Shown here one piece after another: positions 16,000 through 25,521 of a DNA stretch of 64,000 bases. Below the pieces are notes generated by a model, which saw only the letters and a program-made list of their open reading frames with translations, searched no databases and was not told the DNA's origin. The DNA is from Amycolatopsis sp. CA-230715 (GTDB taxonomy: Bacteria; Actinomycetota; Actinomycetes; Mycobacteriales; Pseudonocardiaceae): NCBI RefSeq assembly GCF_018736145.1, contig NZ_CP059997.1, forward strand, positions 271,501 through 335,500. Direction: 5' to 3'. Made by a program: the position numbers and the translations under genes. Every line of letters starts with the position of its first letter. Positions within the stretch are counted from its first letter, which is position 1.

Positions 16000-18567
16000 C
16001 TACTGCGCGGCGCTGGACTTCCCGTGCAGCACGGTGTTCGCGCTGCTGCCGTTCTTGATCGCGGTTTCGATCTGCGCCATCGACGAACTCGGACTCAGGC
16101 CGGGCACGGTCGCCGTTTTCACCGCGTACAGCGTGAACGCGTACGGGTGCGACGAACCGCCGGGGCACGGGCCGAAGAACTGCTGCGCGGTGGCGCCGCT
16201 GCCCATCGCCTTCTGCTTGGCGCCGCCCTGTCCCGGCACGGTGTACCCGGCGCCGAGGCCCTCCGGCAGGGTCAGCGCCGAGGCGGGGATGTCCCAGATC
16301 GCCCAGTGCAGCTTGGTTCCGTTGTTCGCCTTGTCGGCGAACACGATCGCGTAGGACTCCGCGGCGTCCCCACCGGTCCCCCAGGCCAGCGGCGGCGACG
16401 GGTCCTGGCCCGCCTTGCCGTCACCGGCGCAGGTGTACTTGTCGGGGATGGTGGCGTTGTCCTGGAACGCCGGGCTGGTCAGCTTGAACTCACCGGGGCC
16501 GGACGACCCGCCGCCGGAGAACTTCAGCCGCACGATGACGTTGTCCAGGCTGCTCGGCGAGCCGCCGTTCTTGTCGTCGTTCGTCGAGGACAGCCACGCG
16601 CCGCCGTCGGGCGTCTTGACGATCGTGCGCAGCCTGCCCCACTGCCCGTTGAAGAACGCCTTCGACGGGCCCACGTCATCACCCGCGTCGTTGATCTTCA
16701 TGACGTACAGCCGCGCGCCCTTCATCGCGGCCATGTAGATGTAGTCGCCGAAGATCTCGATGGCGCTCGGGGAATTCGAGCTGGTCGACCAGGTCTGCTT
16801 GGGGCCGACGCAGCTTTGCCCGCTCGGGCAGTCCGGGTAGCCGTAGTTCTTGCCCTTCTGAATGAGGTTCAGCTCGTCGACGTCGCTGTCGCCGAGTTCG
16901 GACTCCCACAGCTGGCCCTTCTTGTCCCACGCGAGCCCCTGCGGGTTGCGGTGCCCGTAGCTCCACACCGCGTTGCCGAACGGGTTGTCCGCGGGGATCG
17001 AGCCGTCCGGGTTGATCCGCAGGATCTTGCCGTTGAGCGATTTCTTGTCCTGGCCGAGCGCGGGCTGTTCAGCGTTGCCCGCGGTGGCGTACAGCTTGCC
17101 GTCCGGGCCGAACCGGATCCGGCCGCCGTTGTGGTAGTGGCTGCGCTTGATCCCGGACAGCACGACCTCGGAGGTGGTGCCGAGCTTGCCGTTCTCGTAC
17201 TTCATCCGCACGATCCGGTTGTCACCCGAGGTGGTGTGGAAGACGTACACGTAGTGGTCGGTGGCGAAGTTCGGGGACACCGCGACGCCAAGCACGCCGC
17301 CTTCACCGCCGGTGGTCGCGGCGCCGGGAACCTTCCCCAGCACCGTTTTCTGGCCGTCGAGGGTGACTCGGACGATCTCGAACCGGTCGCGCTCGGCCAC
17401 CAGCGCGGACTTGTCGGGCAGGAAGTCGATGCCCCACGGCAGATCCAGCTTCGCGATCTGCCTGTCGAAGATCGGTGTGCTGTAGTCCGGTTCGGACGAG
17501 CCGGGATCCTTGGCGGTCTTCACCTTCAGCTCGGCGCTGGCGGCGGAGAGGTTGCCCGCGACGTCCTTCGCCTTGACCGCGTAGGTGTACTCCGTTTCCG
17601 GCTTCAGTCCCGAAATCGCGGCGTTGGTGTCGGTCGTGCTCGCGACCTTCGCGCCGCCTTGGTAGACCTCGTAGCCCGCGACCTTCTCGTTGTCGGTCGA
17701 GGCGTCCCAGGTGAGGCTCACGCTGTCGAAGCCGACGCTGGCGGTGGCCAGGTGCTGCGGCACCGACGGCGGTTCCTTGTCGTTGCTGGGTTTCGTGGTA
17801 ACCTCGCGCCGGTTGCTCGCCTGCGACGGGTTGCCCGCCGCGTCGTAGGCCAGCACCACGAGGTCGTAGGTCGTGCCGGGCGTGAGCTCGGTCAGCGTCG
17901 CGGTCGTGGTGTCGCCCGGCACGGTCTTGAGCGGGTTGCCGCCGTTCTCCACCACGTACTTCGCCACGCCCACGTTGTCCGTCGAGGCGTCCCACTTGAC
18001 CGCGATCGTGGTTTGCTGGACGTCGGTCTCGGCGAAGTTCGACGGCGGTGTCGGCGGTTCGGTGTCGGTACCGCCGGAGACGGAAAGCTTGTCGGTGTTG
18101 GGCCCGCCGTTCGCGGTGGTCGCGACCGCCTTGACCTTGTTGGCGCCCGCCTTGAGGCTCGCCTTCACCGTTTTCGACTGCCAGTTCGCCCAGTCGCCGG
18201 TGCCGGGGAAGGACAGCGCCTTCGACACCACGGTGCCGTCGACGCTGATGTCCATCGGCCGATCGGCCGCCGTGCCGTTGGCGAACCGGATCGCCAGGTC
18301 GGCCGGACCGGCCGCGGCGACGTTCACGGTCCACTCGACCGCGCTGCCCTTGGTGTTGTCGTAGTTGACGAACCCGCGCCCGGAGAACCCGGGGTGGTTC
18401 GACTCCACGGCGCCGCCGGTGATGACGGCGTCTTCGGCTTCGTAGTCCGTGGCCGCCGGAACGGCTGCCGGTTCCGGCGCGGCCGCGAACGCGGGTGTCA
18501 TGACGGCCAGCGCCGTCGCGACGAGTGCGGCGCCTGCGGTGAGCAGACGCCGTGGACGGGTTACCAC
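16000..18567 (-). CDS. secreted multi-domain sugar (glucose/sorbosone-type) dehydrogenase with PEBP C-terminus
   Basis: 855 residues from GTG 18567 (AGGAGG upstream). Signal peptide about 1-29. A carbohydrate-binding module of the CBM6/35 type follows (about 40-165; YEAEDAVITGG), then two fibronectin III domains (about 170-258 and 265-350; WDASTDN in both). A PQQ-type sugar dehydrogenase beta-propeller comes next (about 365-700; LPWGIDFLPD, HYHNGGRIRFGPDGKLY, WSYGHRNPQGLAWD). The C-terminus is a YbhB/YbcL phosphatidylethanolamine-binding-like domain (about 708-855). It probably binds polysaccharide and oxidises a sugar outside the cell. The fusion to PEBP is unusual. PQQ dependence is inferred from the family. 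Confidence 0.85.
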   Translation of the reverse strand: MVTRPRRLLTAGAALVATALAVMTPAFAAAPEPAAVPAATDYEAEDAVITGGAVESNHPGFSGRGFVNYDNTKGSAVEWTVNVAAAGPADLAIRFANGTAADRPMDISVDGTVVSKALSFPGTGDWANWQSKTVKASLKAGANKVKAVATTANGGPNTDKLSVSGGTDTEPPTPPSNFAETDVQQTTIAVKWDASTDNVGVAKYVVENGGNPLKTVPGDTTTATLTELTPGTTYDLVVLAYDAAGNPSQASNRREVTTKPSNDKEPPSVPQHLATASVGFDSVSLTWDASTDNEKVAGYEVYQGGAKVASTTDTNAAISGLKPETEYTYAVKAKDVAGNLSAASAELKVKTAKDPGSSEPDYSTPIFDRQIAKLDLPWGIDFLPDKSALVAERDRFEIVRVTLDGQKTVLGKVPGAATTGGEGGVLGVAVSPNFATDHYVYVFHTTSGDNRIVRMKYENGKLGTTSEVVLSGIKRSHYHNGGRIRFGPDGKLYATAGNAEQPALGQDKKSLNGKILRINPDGSIPADNPFGNAVWSYGHRNPQGLAWDKKGQLWESELGDSDVDELNLIQKGKNYGYPDCPSGQSCVGPKQTWSTSSNSPSAIEIFGDYIYMAAMKGARLYVMKINDAGDDVGPSKAFFNGQWGRLRTIVKTPDGGAWLSSTNDDKNGGSPSSLDNVIVRLKFSGGGSSGPGEFKLTSPAFQDNATIPDKYTCAGDGKAGQDPSPPLAWGTGGDAAESYAIVFADKANNGTKLHWAIWDIPASALTLPEGLGAGYTVPGQGGAKQKAMGSGATAQQFFGPCPGGSSHPYAFTLYAVKTATVPGLSPSSSMAQIETAIKNGSSANTVLHGKSSAAQ

Positions 18568-18645
18568 TGCGGTCCTCCTGCGTGCTTCGTCGGAAGGTCG
18601 GCGCTGTGGCGGCGGCTGGCGAGCGACGGCGGATCGCCCAGCTAA

Positions 18646-18663
18646 ATAATAAAGTTTCCTAAC
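18646..18663. promoter_or_regulatory. A/T-rich operator-like site upstream of the sugar dehydrogenase
   Basis: ATAATAAAGTTTCCTAAC is an imperfect palindrome centred on AAAGTTT, in a locally A/T-rich patch about 80 bases upstream of the sugar dehydrogenase start. ROK-type sugar regulators of actinobacteria bind sites of this general form (TTAGGAAA half-sites). Only one half is well conserved here, so this is tentative. Confidence 0.3.
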
Positions 18664-18714
18664 GAAGAGAACTAATAGTCCGTCCCCGCCCCGGTGTCAA
18701 TGCTCGGGCCCGCT

Positions 18715-19539
18715 TCAGGAACCGAGCCGGTCGGGATCGGGGCCCAGCCGCGTCCCCGACTCCAGCGCGGCGAACCCCGCGATGTCCGACGAGTCGAGCT
18801 CGAAGTCGAAGATCGCGATGTTCTCCTCGATCCGTTCCCTGGTCACCGACTTCGGGATCACCACGTGGCCCATCTCGATCTGCCAGCGCAGCACGACCTG
18901 CGCCGGTGTCCTGCCGTGCTTGCGCGCGACCGTGGTGACCACCTGGTCGCCGAGCAGCTCGCCGCCGCGGGCCAGCGGGCTCCACGCCTCGGTGACGATC
19001 CCGTGCTCGTCGTGGAACCCGCGCAGCTCCGCCTGCTGAAGGTGCGGGTGCAGCTCGATCTGGTTCACCGCGGGCACGACCCCGGTCTCGTCGAAGAGCC
19101 TGCGCAGATGGGGAACCTGGAAGTTCGACACCCCGATCGCGCGGGCGCGGCCGTCGCCGAGGATCTTTTCCAGCGCGCGCCAGGTTTCGACGTACCGGTC
19201 CCGCGCGGGCAGCGGCCAGTGGATCAGGTACAGGTCCACGTAGTCGAGCCCCAGCTCCCCCAAGCTGGTGTCGAACGCCTTCAGCGCGCGATCGTGGCCG
19301 TGCTCGGTGTTCCAGAGCTTCGTGGTCACGAAGACCTCTTCGCGCGGCAGCCCGCTCGCGCGCACGGCCGCGCCGACACCGCGCTCGTTCGCGTACAGCG
19401 TCGCGGTGTCGATGCTCCGGTAGCCCGCTTCGAACGCGGTGTGCACCGCGCGTTCGACCTCGTCGTCGGGGATCTTGTACACGCCGAAACCGAGCACGGG
19501 CATGGCGACATCGTTGTTCAGCTTCCGGGTGGGGACCAT
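18715..19539 (-). CDS. aldo/keto reductase (2,5-diketogluconate reductase type)
   Basis: 274 residues, NADPH-dependent (beta/alpha)8 barrel. Catalytic tetrad positions are visible: Asp and Tyr in DTATLYANERGVG, Lys in TTKLWN, His in YLIHWPLP. IPKSVTRERIEENI near the C-terminus is the cofactor phosphate site. Reduces aldehydes or ketones; the substrate is unknown. It ends just before the promoter region of the sugar dehydrogenase on the same strand. Confidence 0.9.
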   Translation of the reverse strand: MVPTRKLNNDVAMPVLGFGVYKIPDDEVERAVHTAFEAGYRSIDTATLYANERGVGAAVRASGLPREEVFVTTKLWNTEHGHDRALKAFDTSLGELGLDYVDLYLIHWPLPARDRYVETWRALEKILGDGRARAIGVSNFQVPHLRRLFDETGVVPAVNQIELHPHLQQAELRGFHDEHGIVTEAWSPLARGGELLGDQVVTTVARKHGRTPAQVVLRWQIEMGHVVIPKSVTRERIEENIAIFDFELDSSDIAGFAALESGTRLGPDPDRLGS

Positions 19540-19565
19540 GACCCGAACCTAACCCGCGTCCGCCG

Positions 19566-20714
19566 TCACGGCACGGCGGGGAACCGCACGACTACGAACA
19601 GCCCGCCGCCGACCACCGGTTCCGCGCTGACCGAGCCGCCGTGCGCCTGCACCGCGGCGCGCACGATCGACAACCCGAGCCCCGCGCCGGACCGCGCGGT
19701 CCTGGCCACGCCCGCGCGCCGGAACGGTTCGAACAGCTCGGGCACCGCGGCCGGGTCGACGAGCCCGCCGGAGGACCGCACGGCCAGCACCACACCGTCC
19801 TGCCCGGCCTGGGTGGTCACTTCGATCCAGCCGCCGTCGACGTTGTGGCGCACCGCGTTTTCGAGCAGGTTGCCCGCGACGCGTTCGAGCAGCGCGGGAT
19901 CCCCGACCGCGAACGCGGGCGCGGTGGCGAATTCGGTGCGCAGCCGCCGCCGCTCGGCCTCCCCGCGCGCGGCGCGCCACGCGCTGTCCACCACGGCGGC
20001 GAGGTCGACGTGCTCGGCGACCACCAGCCCGGCGCCGTCGGTGCGGGCCAGCAGCAGCAGGGACCCGACGAGTTGTTCGGCGCGTTCCGTCGCATCGCGC
20101 ACCACCCCGGCCATGCGGCGCAGTTCCGCCTCGTCAGCGTCCTCATCGGACAGTGTGACGTCCAGTTCGGTCCGGATCACCGACAACGGCGTCCGCAGCT
20201 CGTGGCTCGCGTTCGCGACGAAGTGCCGCTGCGCGTCGAACGCGGCCTGCAGCCGGTCGAGCATGGCGTCGAAGGTCGCCGCCAGCTCCGCCAGTTCGTC
20301 CTTCGATTCGAGCCTGCCGATCCTGGCGCCCATCGACTCGACCGAAAGGCGCCTCGCGGTACCGGTGATCTCCCGCAGCGGCCGCAGCACGCGCGAGGTG
20401 AACGTCCAGGCGAGGATCGCGGTGGCCACCACCACGCAGCAGAACGCGATCGACCCGGCCAGCAGCACCTTGTCCCTGGCGTGCTCGCGCAGGTGCGCGG
20501 CGAGTTCCGAGGCGTCGAAGTCCGTGCCGTCGACCCGCACCGTGGTGTTCGGCGGCATCTGCGGGACAGCCGCGACCGAATCGCCGACCAGCGTCCACGC
20601 CAGCCACAGCAGCACGAGGCTGACCGCGGCGGCGAGACCGGTGGCGAGGAGGGTGATGCGGGCACGCAGGCTGCGCGCGCCCACCAGGCCCGCGGAAAGG
20701 TCGCGGAGGTTCAC
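19566..20714 (-). CDS. sensor histidine kinase
   Basis: 382 residues. Two membrane segments (about 19-43 and 83-105) enclose a sensor loop of only about 40 residues. HAMP linker (about 106-155) and dimerisation/phosphorylation helix ASHELRTPLSV follow. The ATPase domain has its N box in NLLENAVRHN and G box in GAGLGLSIVRAAV. GTG 20714 overlaps the stop of the response regulator gene upstream (GTGA), forming a standard two-component operon. The signal is unknown; the small loop suggests sensing in or near the membrane. Confidence 0.9.
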   Translation of the reverse strand: MNLRDLSAGLVGARSLRARITLLATGLAAAVSLVLLWLAWTLVGDSVAAVPQMPPNTTVRVDGTDFDASELAAHLREHARDKVLLAGSIAFCCVVVATAILAWTFTSRVLRPLREITGTARRLSVESMGARIGRLESKDELAELAATFDAMLDRLQAAFDAQRHFVANASHELRTPLSVIRTELDVTLSDEDADEAELRRMAGVVRDATERAEQLVGSLLLLARTDGAGLVVAEHVDLAAVVDSAWRAARGEAERRRLRTEFATAPAFAVGDPALLERVAGNLLENAVRHNVDGGWIEVTTQAGQDGVVLAVRSSGGLVDPAAVPELFEPFRRAGVARTARSGAGLGLSIVRAAVQAHGGSVSAEPVVGGGLFVVVRFPAVP

Positions 20715-21388
20715 CCGGCTTTCGTACCAGAGCCGGGAACGCGGTATCCCGAGCCCACCACGGTTTCGATGATGCCGGGCTCACCGAGCTTCTTCCGCAG
20801 GGTCATCACGGTGACCCGCACGGTCGTGGTGAACGGGTCGGCGTTCTCGTCCCACACGCGTTCGAGCAGTTCCTCGCTGCTGACCACCGATCCGCTGGCC
20901 GACAGCAGGACTTCGAGCACGCCGAACTCCTTGCGGGTGAGCTCGACGGGGCCGCTTTCGCGCCGCACGGTGCGCTTCGCCGGGTCCAGCTCGACGTCGC
21001 CCGCGACGAGCAGCGGCGGCGCGGCGGGGGTCGCCCTGCGGCCGAGCGCGCGCACCCTGGCGACGAGTTCCGGGAACGCGAACGGCTTCGCGAGGTAGTC
21101 GTCCGCGCCGAGGGAAAGCCCTTCCACGCGATCGGACACGGTGCCGCTCGCGGTGAGCATGAGCACCCTGGTCAGCTCGCCGGAGGCGACGATCTCCTTG
21201 CACAGCTCGTCGCCGGGCATGCCGGGCAGGTCACGATCGAGCAGCACCACGTCGTACCGGGTGACGGTCGCCTTTTCGTGGCCATCGTCGCCGTTGAGGG
21301 CGACGTCGACGGCCATTCCCTCGCGACGCAGTCCGCGCGCGATCGCCTCGGCGAGGGGTTCTTCGTCTTCCACTACCAGAATCCGCAC
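20711..21388 (-). CDS. OmpR/PhoB-type response regulator
   Basis: 225 residues from GTG 21388 (VRILVVEDEEPLAEAIARGL). Receiver domain: Asp phospho-acceptor in VVLLDRDLPGMPG, Lys in DYLAKPF. A winged-helix DNA-binding domain follows (ELTRKEFGVLEVLLSASG, TTTVRVTVMTLRKKLG). First gene of the two-component operon. Target genes are unknown. Confidence 0.92.
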   Translation of the reverse strand: MRILVVEDEEPLAEAIARGLRREGMAVDVALNGDDGHEKATVTRYDVVLLDRDLPGMPGDELCKEIVASGELTRVLMLTASGTVSDRVEGLSLGADDYLAKPFAFPELVARVRALGRRATPAAPPLLVAGDVELDPAKRTVRRESGPVELTRKEFGVLEVLLSASGSVVSSEELLERVWDENADPFTTTVRVTVMTLRKKLGEPGIIETVVGSGYRVPGSGTKAG

Positions 21389-21453
21389 GAGACCAAGGTG
21401 CCACACGTTCCTGAGAACCAGTTAGGTAACGACCCCTTCGGTGTCAACGCCGG

Positions 21454-22971
21454 TCAAGAGCTGTCGCGAATGGACACCCAGCGCAGCGCGAACCACAGCT
21501 CCATCCGCGTTTCCGGGTCGGCGAGATCGGCGCCGAGCGCGCGTTCGACGAGCCGGATCCGGTGCCGGACGCTGTTGCGGTGCACGCCGAGTTCGGTAGC
21601 CGTGCGGTCCCATCCCCCGTGCTGGGCGAGCCAGGTGCGCAGCGTGCGGACCAGATCGGCGTCCCGCTCGCGGTCGAGTTCGAGCACCGGCGCCAGCATG
21701 CGGCGCGCGAAGTCCCCGGCGGCGCCCGCGGAAACGACGGCATCGAGCCCCGTCCTCCGTTCGGCGACCACCGGGCGGCCGAGTGCCCGCGCGCGGGCGA
21801 GAAGCCCCTCGATCTCGGCGTGGGCGTCGCCGAGGGCGCCCGCCGGACGCGGGGCGCCGACGGCCGTGAGCCACCCGTTCGCGCGAAGGTGGTCGAGCCG
21901 TTCGGGTGCCGGTTCCTCGTCCACGATCGCGACGAACCGCGCCTCGGCCACGTCGACGAGCGGGGTGCCGAGATGCGTGCGCAGCCAGTCGTAGCCGCGT
22001 TCGACCGCGCCGGGAGCGCGCCGGTGCGGCGTGCCCGCCACGACGCGCCACTCGTCTCCGCGCAGCAGCTCCCCCGCCGCGAGATCCGGTGGCGCCGTCC
22101 CGAGCAGGAGCGCGGTGAGCCCGCCGCCGAGCCTCGCGGTGTCCGAGCCCGCCCTGCTCGCGAGCCCGAGCAGGGCGGCACCGACCGCGACGATCGCGCG
22201 GTCCGCGCCGCCGAATCGGCTCCGCTTCCCGACCGCGAGCAGCTGCGACGCGGTGGCCTGCGGGTACACCGGCTGCGCCAGTACGACCGCGCCGTCGGCG
22301 AGTTCGGTGGTGGCGCTGCGGATGCCGGTGCCCGCGCGCAGCGTGCCGAACAGTTCGGCGACCCCGTCGGGTAGCGGCCGCGGCGCGCGGTGCCCGACGA
22401 CGGGTTCCCCGCCGTCGCCGACGAGCGCGACCCAGCCGTCGACGCGGGCGGACAAGCTCGCCGCCAGCGCGGCCGTGCCCTCCCAGGCGGCCTTGGTGAG
22501 CGCCTCGCGCGCTTCGGTGACCCGCCGCTCTTCCCGCTGGCCCGCCGTGGCGAGCGCGACCGCGACGGCCTTGCTGATCGCCAGGAACGGCGTGCTCGGA
22601 CGGACCACGAGGAGCGGCAGCCCGTGCCGTACGCAGGCGGCGCGCAGGTCGTCGGGCAGGGTCTCGCGCAACGGCGGCGTGACCCCGAGGCCGAGCGCGG
22701 TGATCCCGGCCGCGCGCAGGCCGCGGACGTAGCGGTCGACCTCCGCGGGCTCGGCTGGCAGGTTGACGCCCGCGGTGAGCAGCAGTTCCTGGCCGACGAG
22801 GTAGGGCGCCGGATCGCGCAGCTCGCTGACGTGCGCCCAGCGGACGGGCAGTTCGAGCGCGCCTTCTCGCAGGCTCTCGCGGACCACGTCGACCGCGAGG
22901 CCGGGGTTGTCGACGACGGCGCGCAGCGGAACGTGCGCCTCGGTGCCGTAAGGCTCGCCGGATGAGGTCAT
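21454..22971 (-). CDS. PucR-family transcriptional regulator
   Basis: 505 residues. N-terminal PucR ligand domain (LRAVVDNPGLAV, ELLLTAGVNLP) and C-terminal helix-turn-helix (GWDRTATELGVHRNSVRHRI). PucR proteins often control purine, GABA or amino-acid catabolism. Its gene diverges from the transporter-ureohydrolase-decarboxylase-dehydrogenase operon at 23081, with about 110 bases between, so that operon is its likely target. The ligand would probably be arginine, 4-guanidinobutyrate or a related amine. Confidence 0.88.
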   Translation of the reverse strand: MTSSGEPYGTEAHVPLRAVVDNPGLAVDVVRESLREGALELPVRWAHVSELRDPAPYLVGQELLLTAGVNLPAEPAEVDRYVRGLRAAGITALGLGVTPPLRETLPDDLRAACVRHGLPLLVVRPSTPFLAISKAVAVALATAGQREERRVTEAREALTKAAWEGTAALAASLSARVDGWVALVGDGGEPVVGHRAPRPLPDGVAELFGTLRAGTGIRSATTELADGAVVLAQPVYPQATASQLLAVGKRSRFGGADRAIVAVGAALLGLASRAGSDTARLGGGLTALLLGTAPPDLAAGELLRGDEWRVVAGTPHRRAPGAVERGYDWLRTHLGTPLVDVAEARFVAIVDEEPAPERLDHLRANGWLTAVGAPRPAGALGDAHAEIEGLLARARALGRPVVAERRTGLDAVVSAGAAGDFARRMLAPVLELDRERDADLVRTLRTWLAQHGGWDRTATELGVHRNSVRHRIRLVERALGADLADPETRMELWFALRWVSIRDSS

Positions 22972-23080
22972 TTCGTCTCGGATCTCGCTCGAATTGGGAC
23001 GATCTATCCAGAGTACGGGAGGCCCGCCCGCTACCTACGGTGTCCCGAACAGCATTCAGCGCTTCCTGAGGAGGACACCC

Positions 23081-24529
23081 GTGGCCGGTGACTATGCGGT
23101 GATCGCGCTCTACATCGCGGGCATGATCGGCATCGGCTGGTTCGGGCTCCGCCTGGCGAAGACGAAATCCGACTACCTGGTGGCCGGGCGGCGGCTCGGC
23201 TGGTTCATGTACTCGGGCACCATGTCGGCCGTCGTCCTCGGCGGCGCCTCCACGGTGGGCGGCGTCAAGCTCGGCTACACCTACGGCATTTCCGGTGCCT
23301 GGCTGGTGATCACCATCGGCATCGGGATCCTCGTGCTGCACGCGCTGTTCGCGAGGCGGCTGGTGAAGCTGCGCGTCTACACCGTGGGCGAGATGCTCGA
23401 CCTGCGCTACGGCGGCTCGACGTCGACGATCTCGGGCGTGGTGATGTGGGGCTACACGCTCATGCTCACGGTCACCTCGACGCTCGCCTTCGCGACGATC
23501 TTCAAGGTGCTGTTCGGCGTCCCGTCGGTCGCGGGGATCGCGATCGGCGGCGCGATCGTGGTGCTCTACTCGGTGCTCGGCGGCATGTGGTCGATCACGC
23601 TGACCGACATCGCGCAGTTCGTGATCAAGACGATCGGGATCCTGTTCGTCCTGCTGCCGGTGTCGATCGGCGCGGCTGGCGGCTTCGACGGGCTCCGCGC
23701 GCGGCTCGACGCGTCGTTCTTCGACTTCACCGCCATCGGCGGCGAAACGATCTTCACCTACGTGCTGGTCTACGGGTTCGGCCTGCTCATCGGGCAGGAC
23801 ATCTGGCAGCGCGTGTTCACCGCGCGCACCCCGGCGGTGGCCACCGGCGGCGGGGTGCTCTCCGGCGCCTACTGCCTCGTGTACGGCGTCGCGGGCGCGC
23901 TGATCGGCACCGCGGCGAAGGCGCTCTACCCGTCGCTGGCCAGTGCGCAGGACGCGTTCGCGACGATCGTGGAGGACCTGCTGCCCGCCGGGGTCCGCGG
24001 GCTCGTGCTCGCCGCCGCGCTGTCCGCGATGATGTCGACCGCCAGCGGCGCGCTCATCGCCTGCTCCACGGTCAGCACGAGCGATCTGCTCGCGAAGCTG
24101 CGCCGGGGCGGGAAACCCGGCGACGGCGCCGAACTCCGCCGCAACCGGTGGACCACACTCGTACTGGGCCTGCTGTCCATCGGGATCGCGATGATCGTCA
24201 CCGATGTCGTCGCGGCACTCACCGTCGCCTACAACATCCTCGTCGGCGGCCTGCTCGTCGCGATCCTCGGCGCGCTGTTCTGGAAACGCGGCACGCGGGC
24301 GGGCGCGCTCGCCTCGATGCTCGTCGGCTCGGTCGTCGTGATCGTCTCGATGGTCACCGCCGGGCTCGACGCCAACGAACCGATCTACTTCGGACTCGGC
24401 GCGAGCCTCGTCGCCTACGTCGTCACGAGCCTCGTCACGAAGCGCACACCGCCGGAAGTGCTCGGCGCGTGGACCGCGCGCCTGAGCGGCCGCGAGGACG
24501 CGCCCGTCCCGCAGCACACCCATTCCTGA
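23081..24529 (+). CDS. sodium:solute symporter (SSS family)
   Basis: 482 residues from GTG 23081 with GAGGAGG upstream. About 13 membrane segments. The family core is seen in GFGLLIGQDIWQRVFTAR, AALSAMMSTASGALIACS and YNILVGGLLVAILGALFW. First gene of an operon with a ureohydrolase, a ThDP enzyme and an aldehyde dehydrogenase, so it probably imports the guanidino compound or amine that they degrade. Confidence 0.88.
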   Translation: MAGDYAVIALYIAGMIGIGWFGLRLAKTKSDYLVAGRRLGWFMYSGTMSAVVLGGASTVGGVKLGYTYGISGAWLVITIGIGILVLHALFARRLVKLRVYTVGEMLDLRYGGSTSTISGVVMWGYTLMLTVTSTLAFATIFKVLFGVPSVAGIAIGGAIVVLYSVLGGMWSITLTDIAQFVIKTIGILFVLLPVSIGAAGGFDGLRARLDASFFDFTAIGGETIFTYVLVYGFGLLIGQDIWQRVFTARTPAVATGGGVLSGAYCLVYGVAGALIGTAAKALYPSLASAQDAFATIVEDLLPAGVRGLVLAAALSAMMSTASGALIACSTVSTSDLLAKLRRGGKPGDGAELRRNRWTTLVLGLLSIGIAMIVTDVVAALTVAYNILVGGLLVAILGALFWKRGTRAGALASMLVGSVVVIVSMVTAGLDANEPIYFGLGASLVAYVVTSLVTKRTPPEVLGAWTARLSGREDAPVPQHTHS

Positions 24530-24549
24530 ACAACGACAAGGAGTTCCCC

Positions 24550-25521
24550 GTGAGCAGTCAGAGCCCGATCGGGCCCGTCGACGCGTCGCAGGTGCCCCGG
24601 TTCGCCGGGTTCGCGACCTTCGCCCGCCTGCCGAGGGCGGACCAGGCCGGCCGGGCGGACGTGGCCGTGGTCGGCGCCCCGTTCGACACGGGCGTGTCCT
24701 ACCGCCCCGGCGCCCGGTTCGGCCCGGCCGCGGTGCGCGAGGCGAGCCGCCTGCTTCGGCCCTACCACCCGGAGCTCGACGTGTCCCCGTTCGCGGCCGC
24801 GCAGGTGGTCGACGCGGGCGATATCCCGCTCAACCCGTTCAACATCGGCGCGGCGATCGAAACCCTGCAGCACGAGGCCGAAGCGCTCACCGCCGACGGG
24901 ACCAGCCTGGTCACCGTCGGCGGCGACCACACGATCGCGCTGCCGCTGCTGCGGGCCGCGGCGAAACGACACGGCCCGGTGGCGCTGCTGCACTTCGACG
25001 CGCACCTGGACACCTGGGACACCTACGTCGGCGAGCCGTACACCCACGGCACACCGTTCCGGCGCGCGTCCGAAGAGGGAATCCTCGACACGAGCGCGCT
25101 TTCGCACGTCGGCACGCGCGGGCCGTTGTACGGCAAGCGGGACCTGGACGAGGACCGCAGGCTCGGCTTCGGGATCGTGACCTCCGGCGACGTCCTTCGC
25201 CGCGGCATCGGGGAAACCGTGGACGCGCTGCGCCAGCGCATCGGCGACCGGCCGCTGTACGTCTCCGTCGACATCGACGTGCTCGACCCCGCGCACGCGC
25301 CGGGCACCGGCACCCCGGAGGCGGGCGGCATGACCAGCAGGGAGCTGCTGGAGATCCTGCGCGGGCTGCGGGGCTGCAACCTCGTCGGCGCCGACGTGGT
25401 CGAACTGGCCCCGGCATACGATCACGCGGAGATCACCGCGATCGCGGCCTCACACGTGGCGTACGACCTGGTGAGCCTGCTGAGCCTGCGGAAGAACGGC
25501 GACCAGGGGACGGAACAGTGA
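24550..25521 (+). CDS. ureohydrolase, agmatinase/guanidinobutyrase type
   Basis: 323 residues, arginase-fold binuclear Mn enzyme. Metal ligands in GGDHTIALPLL, HFDAHLDTWD and SVDIDVLDPAHAPGTGTPE; GVSYRPGARFGP near the N-terminus is typical. The family includes agmatinase (SpeB) and guanidinobutyrase (GbuA); sequence alone does not separate them. The neighbours (a 2-keto acid decarboxylase-like ThDP enzyme and an amino-aldehyde dehydrogenase) favour 4-guanidinobutyrate to 4-aminobutyrate plus urea. GTG 24550 has AAGGAG upstream. The next gene starts in its GTGA overlap. Confidence 0.88.
   Translation: MSSQSPIGPVDASQVPRFAGFATFARLPRADQAGRADVAVVGAPFDTGVSYRPGARFGPAAVREASRLLRPYHPELDVSPFAAAQVVDAGDIPLNPFNIGAAIETLQHEAEALTADGTSLVTVGGDHTIALPLLRAAAKRHGPVALLHFDAHLDTWDTYVGEPYTHGTPFRRASEEGILDTSALSHVGTRGPLYGKRDLDEDRRLGFGIVTSGDVLRRGIGETVDALRQRIGDRPLYVSVDIDVLDPAHAPGTGTPEAGGMTSRELLEILRGLRGCNLVGADVVELAPAYDHAEITAIAASHVAYDLVSLLSLRKNGDQGTEQ

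Noticed and set aside
15625..18645. Plus-strand open frame of about 1000 residues
   Set aside because: It lies opposite the sugar dehydrogenase gene and reads as Arg/Val/Gly-rich shadow of high-GC codon usage; the minus strand has clear domains.
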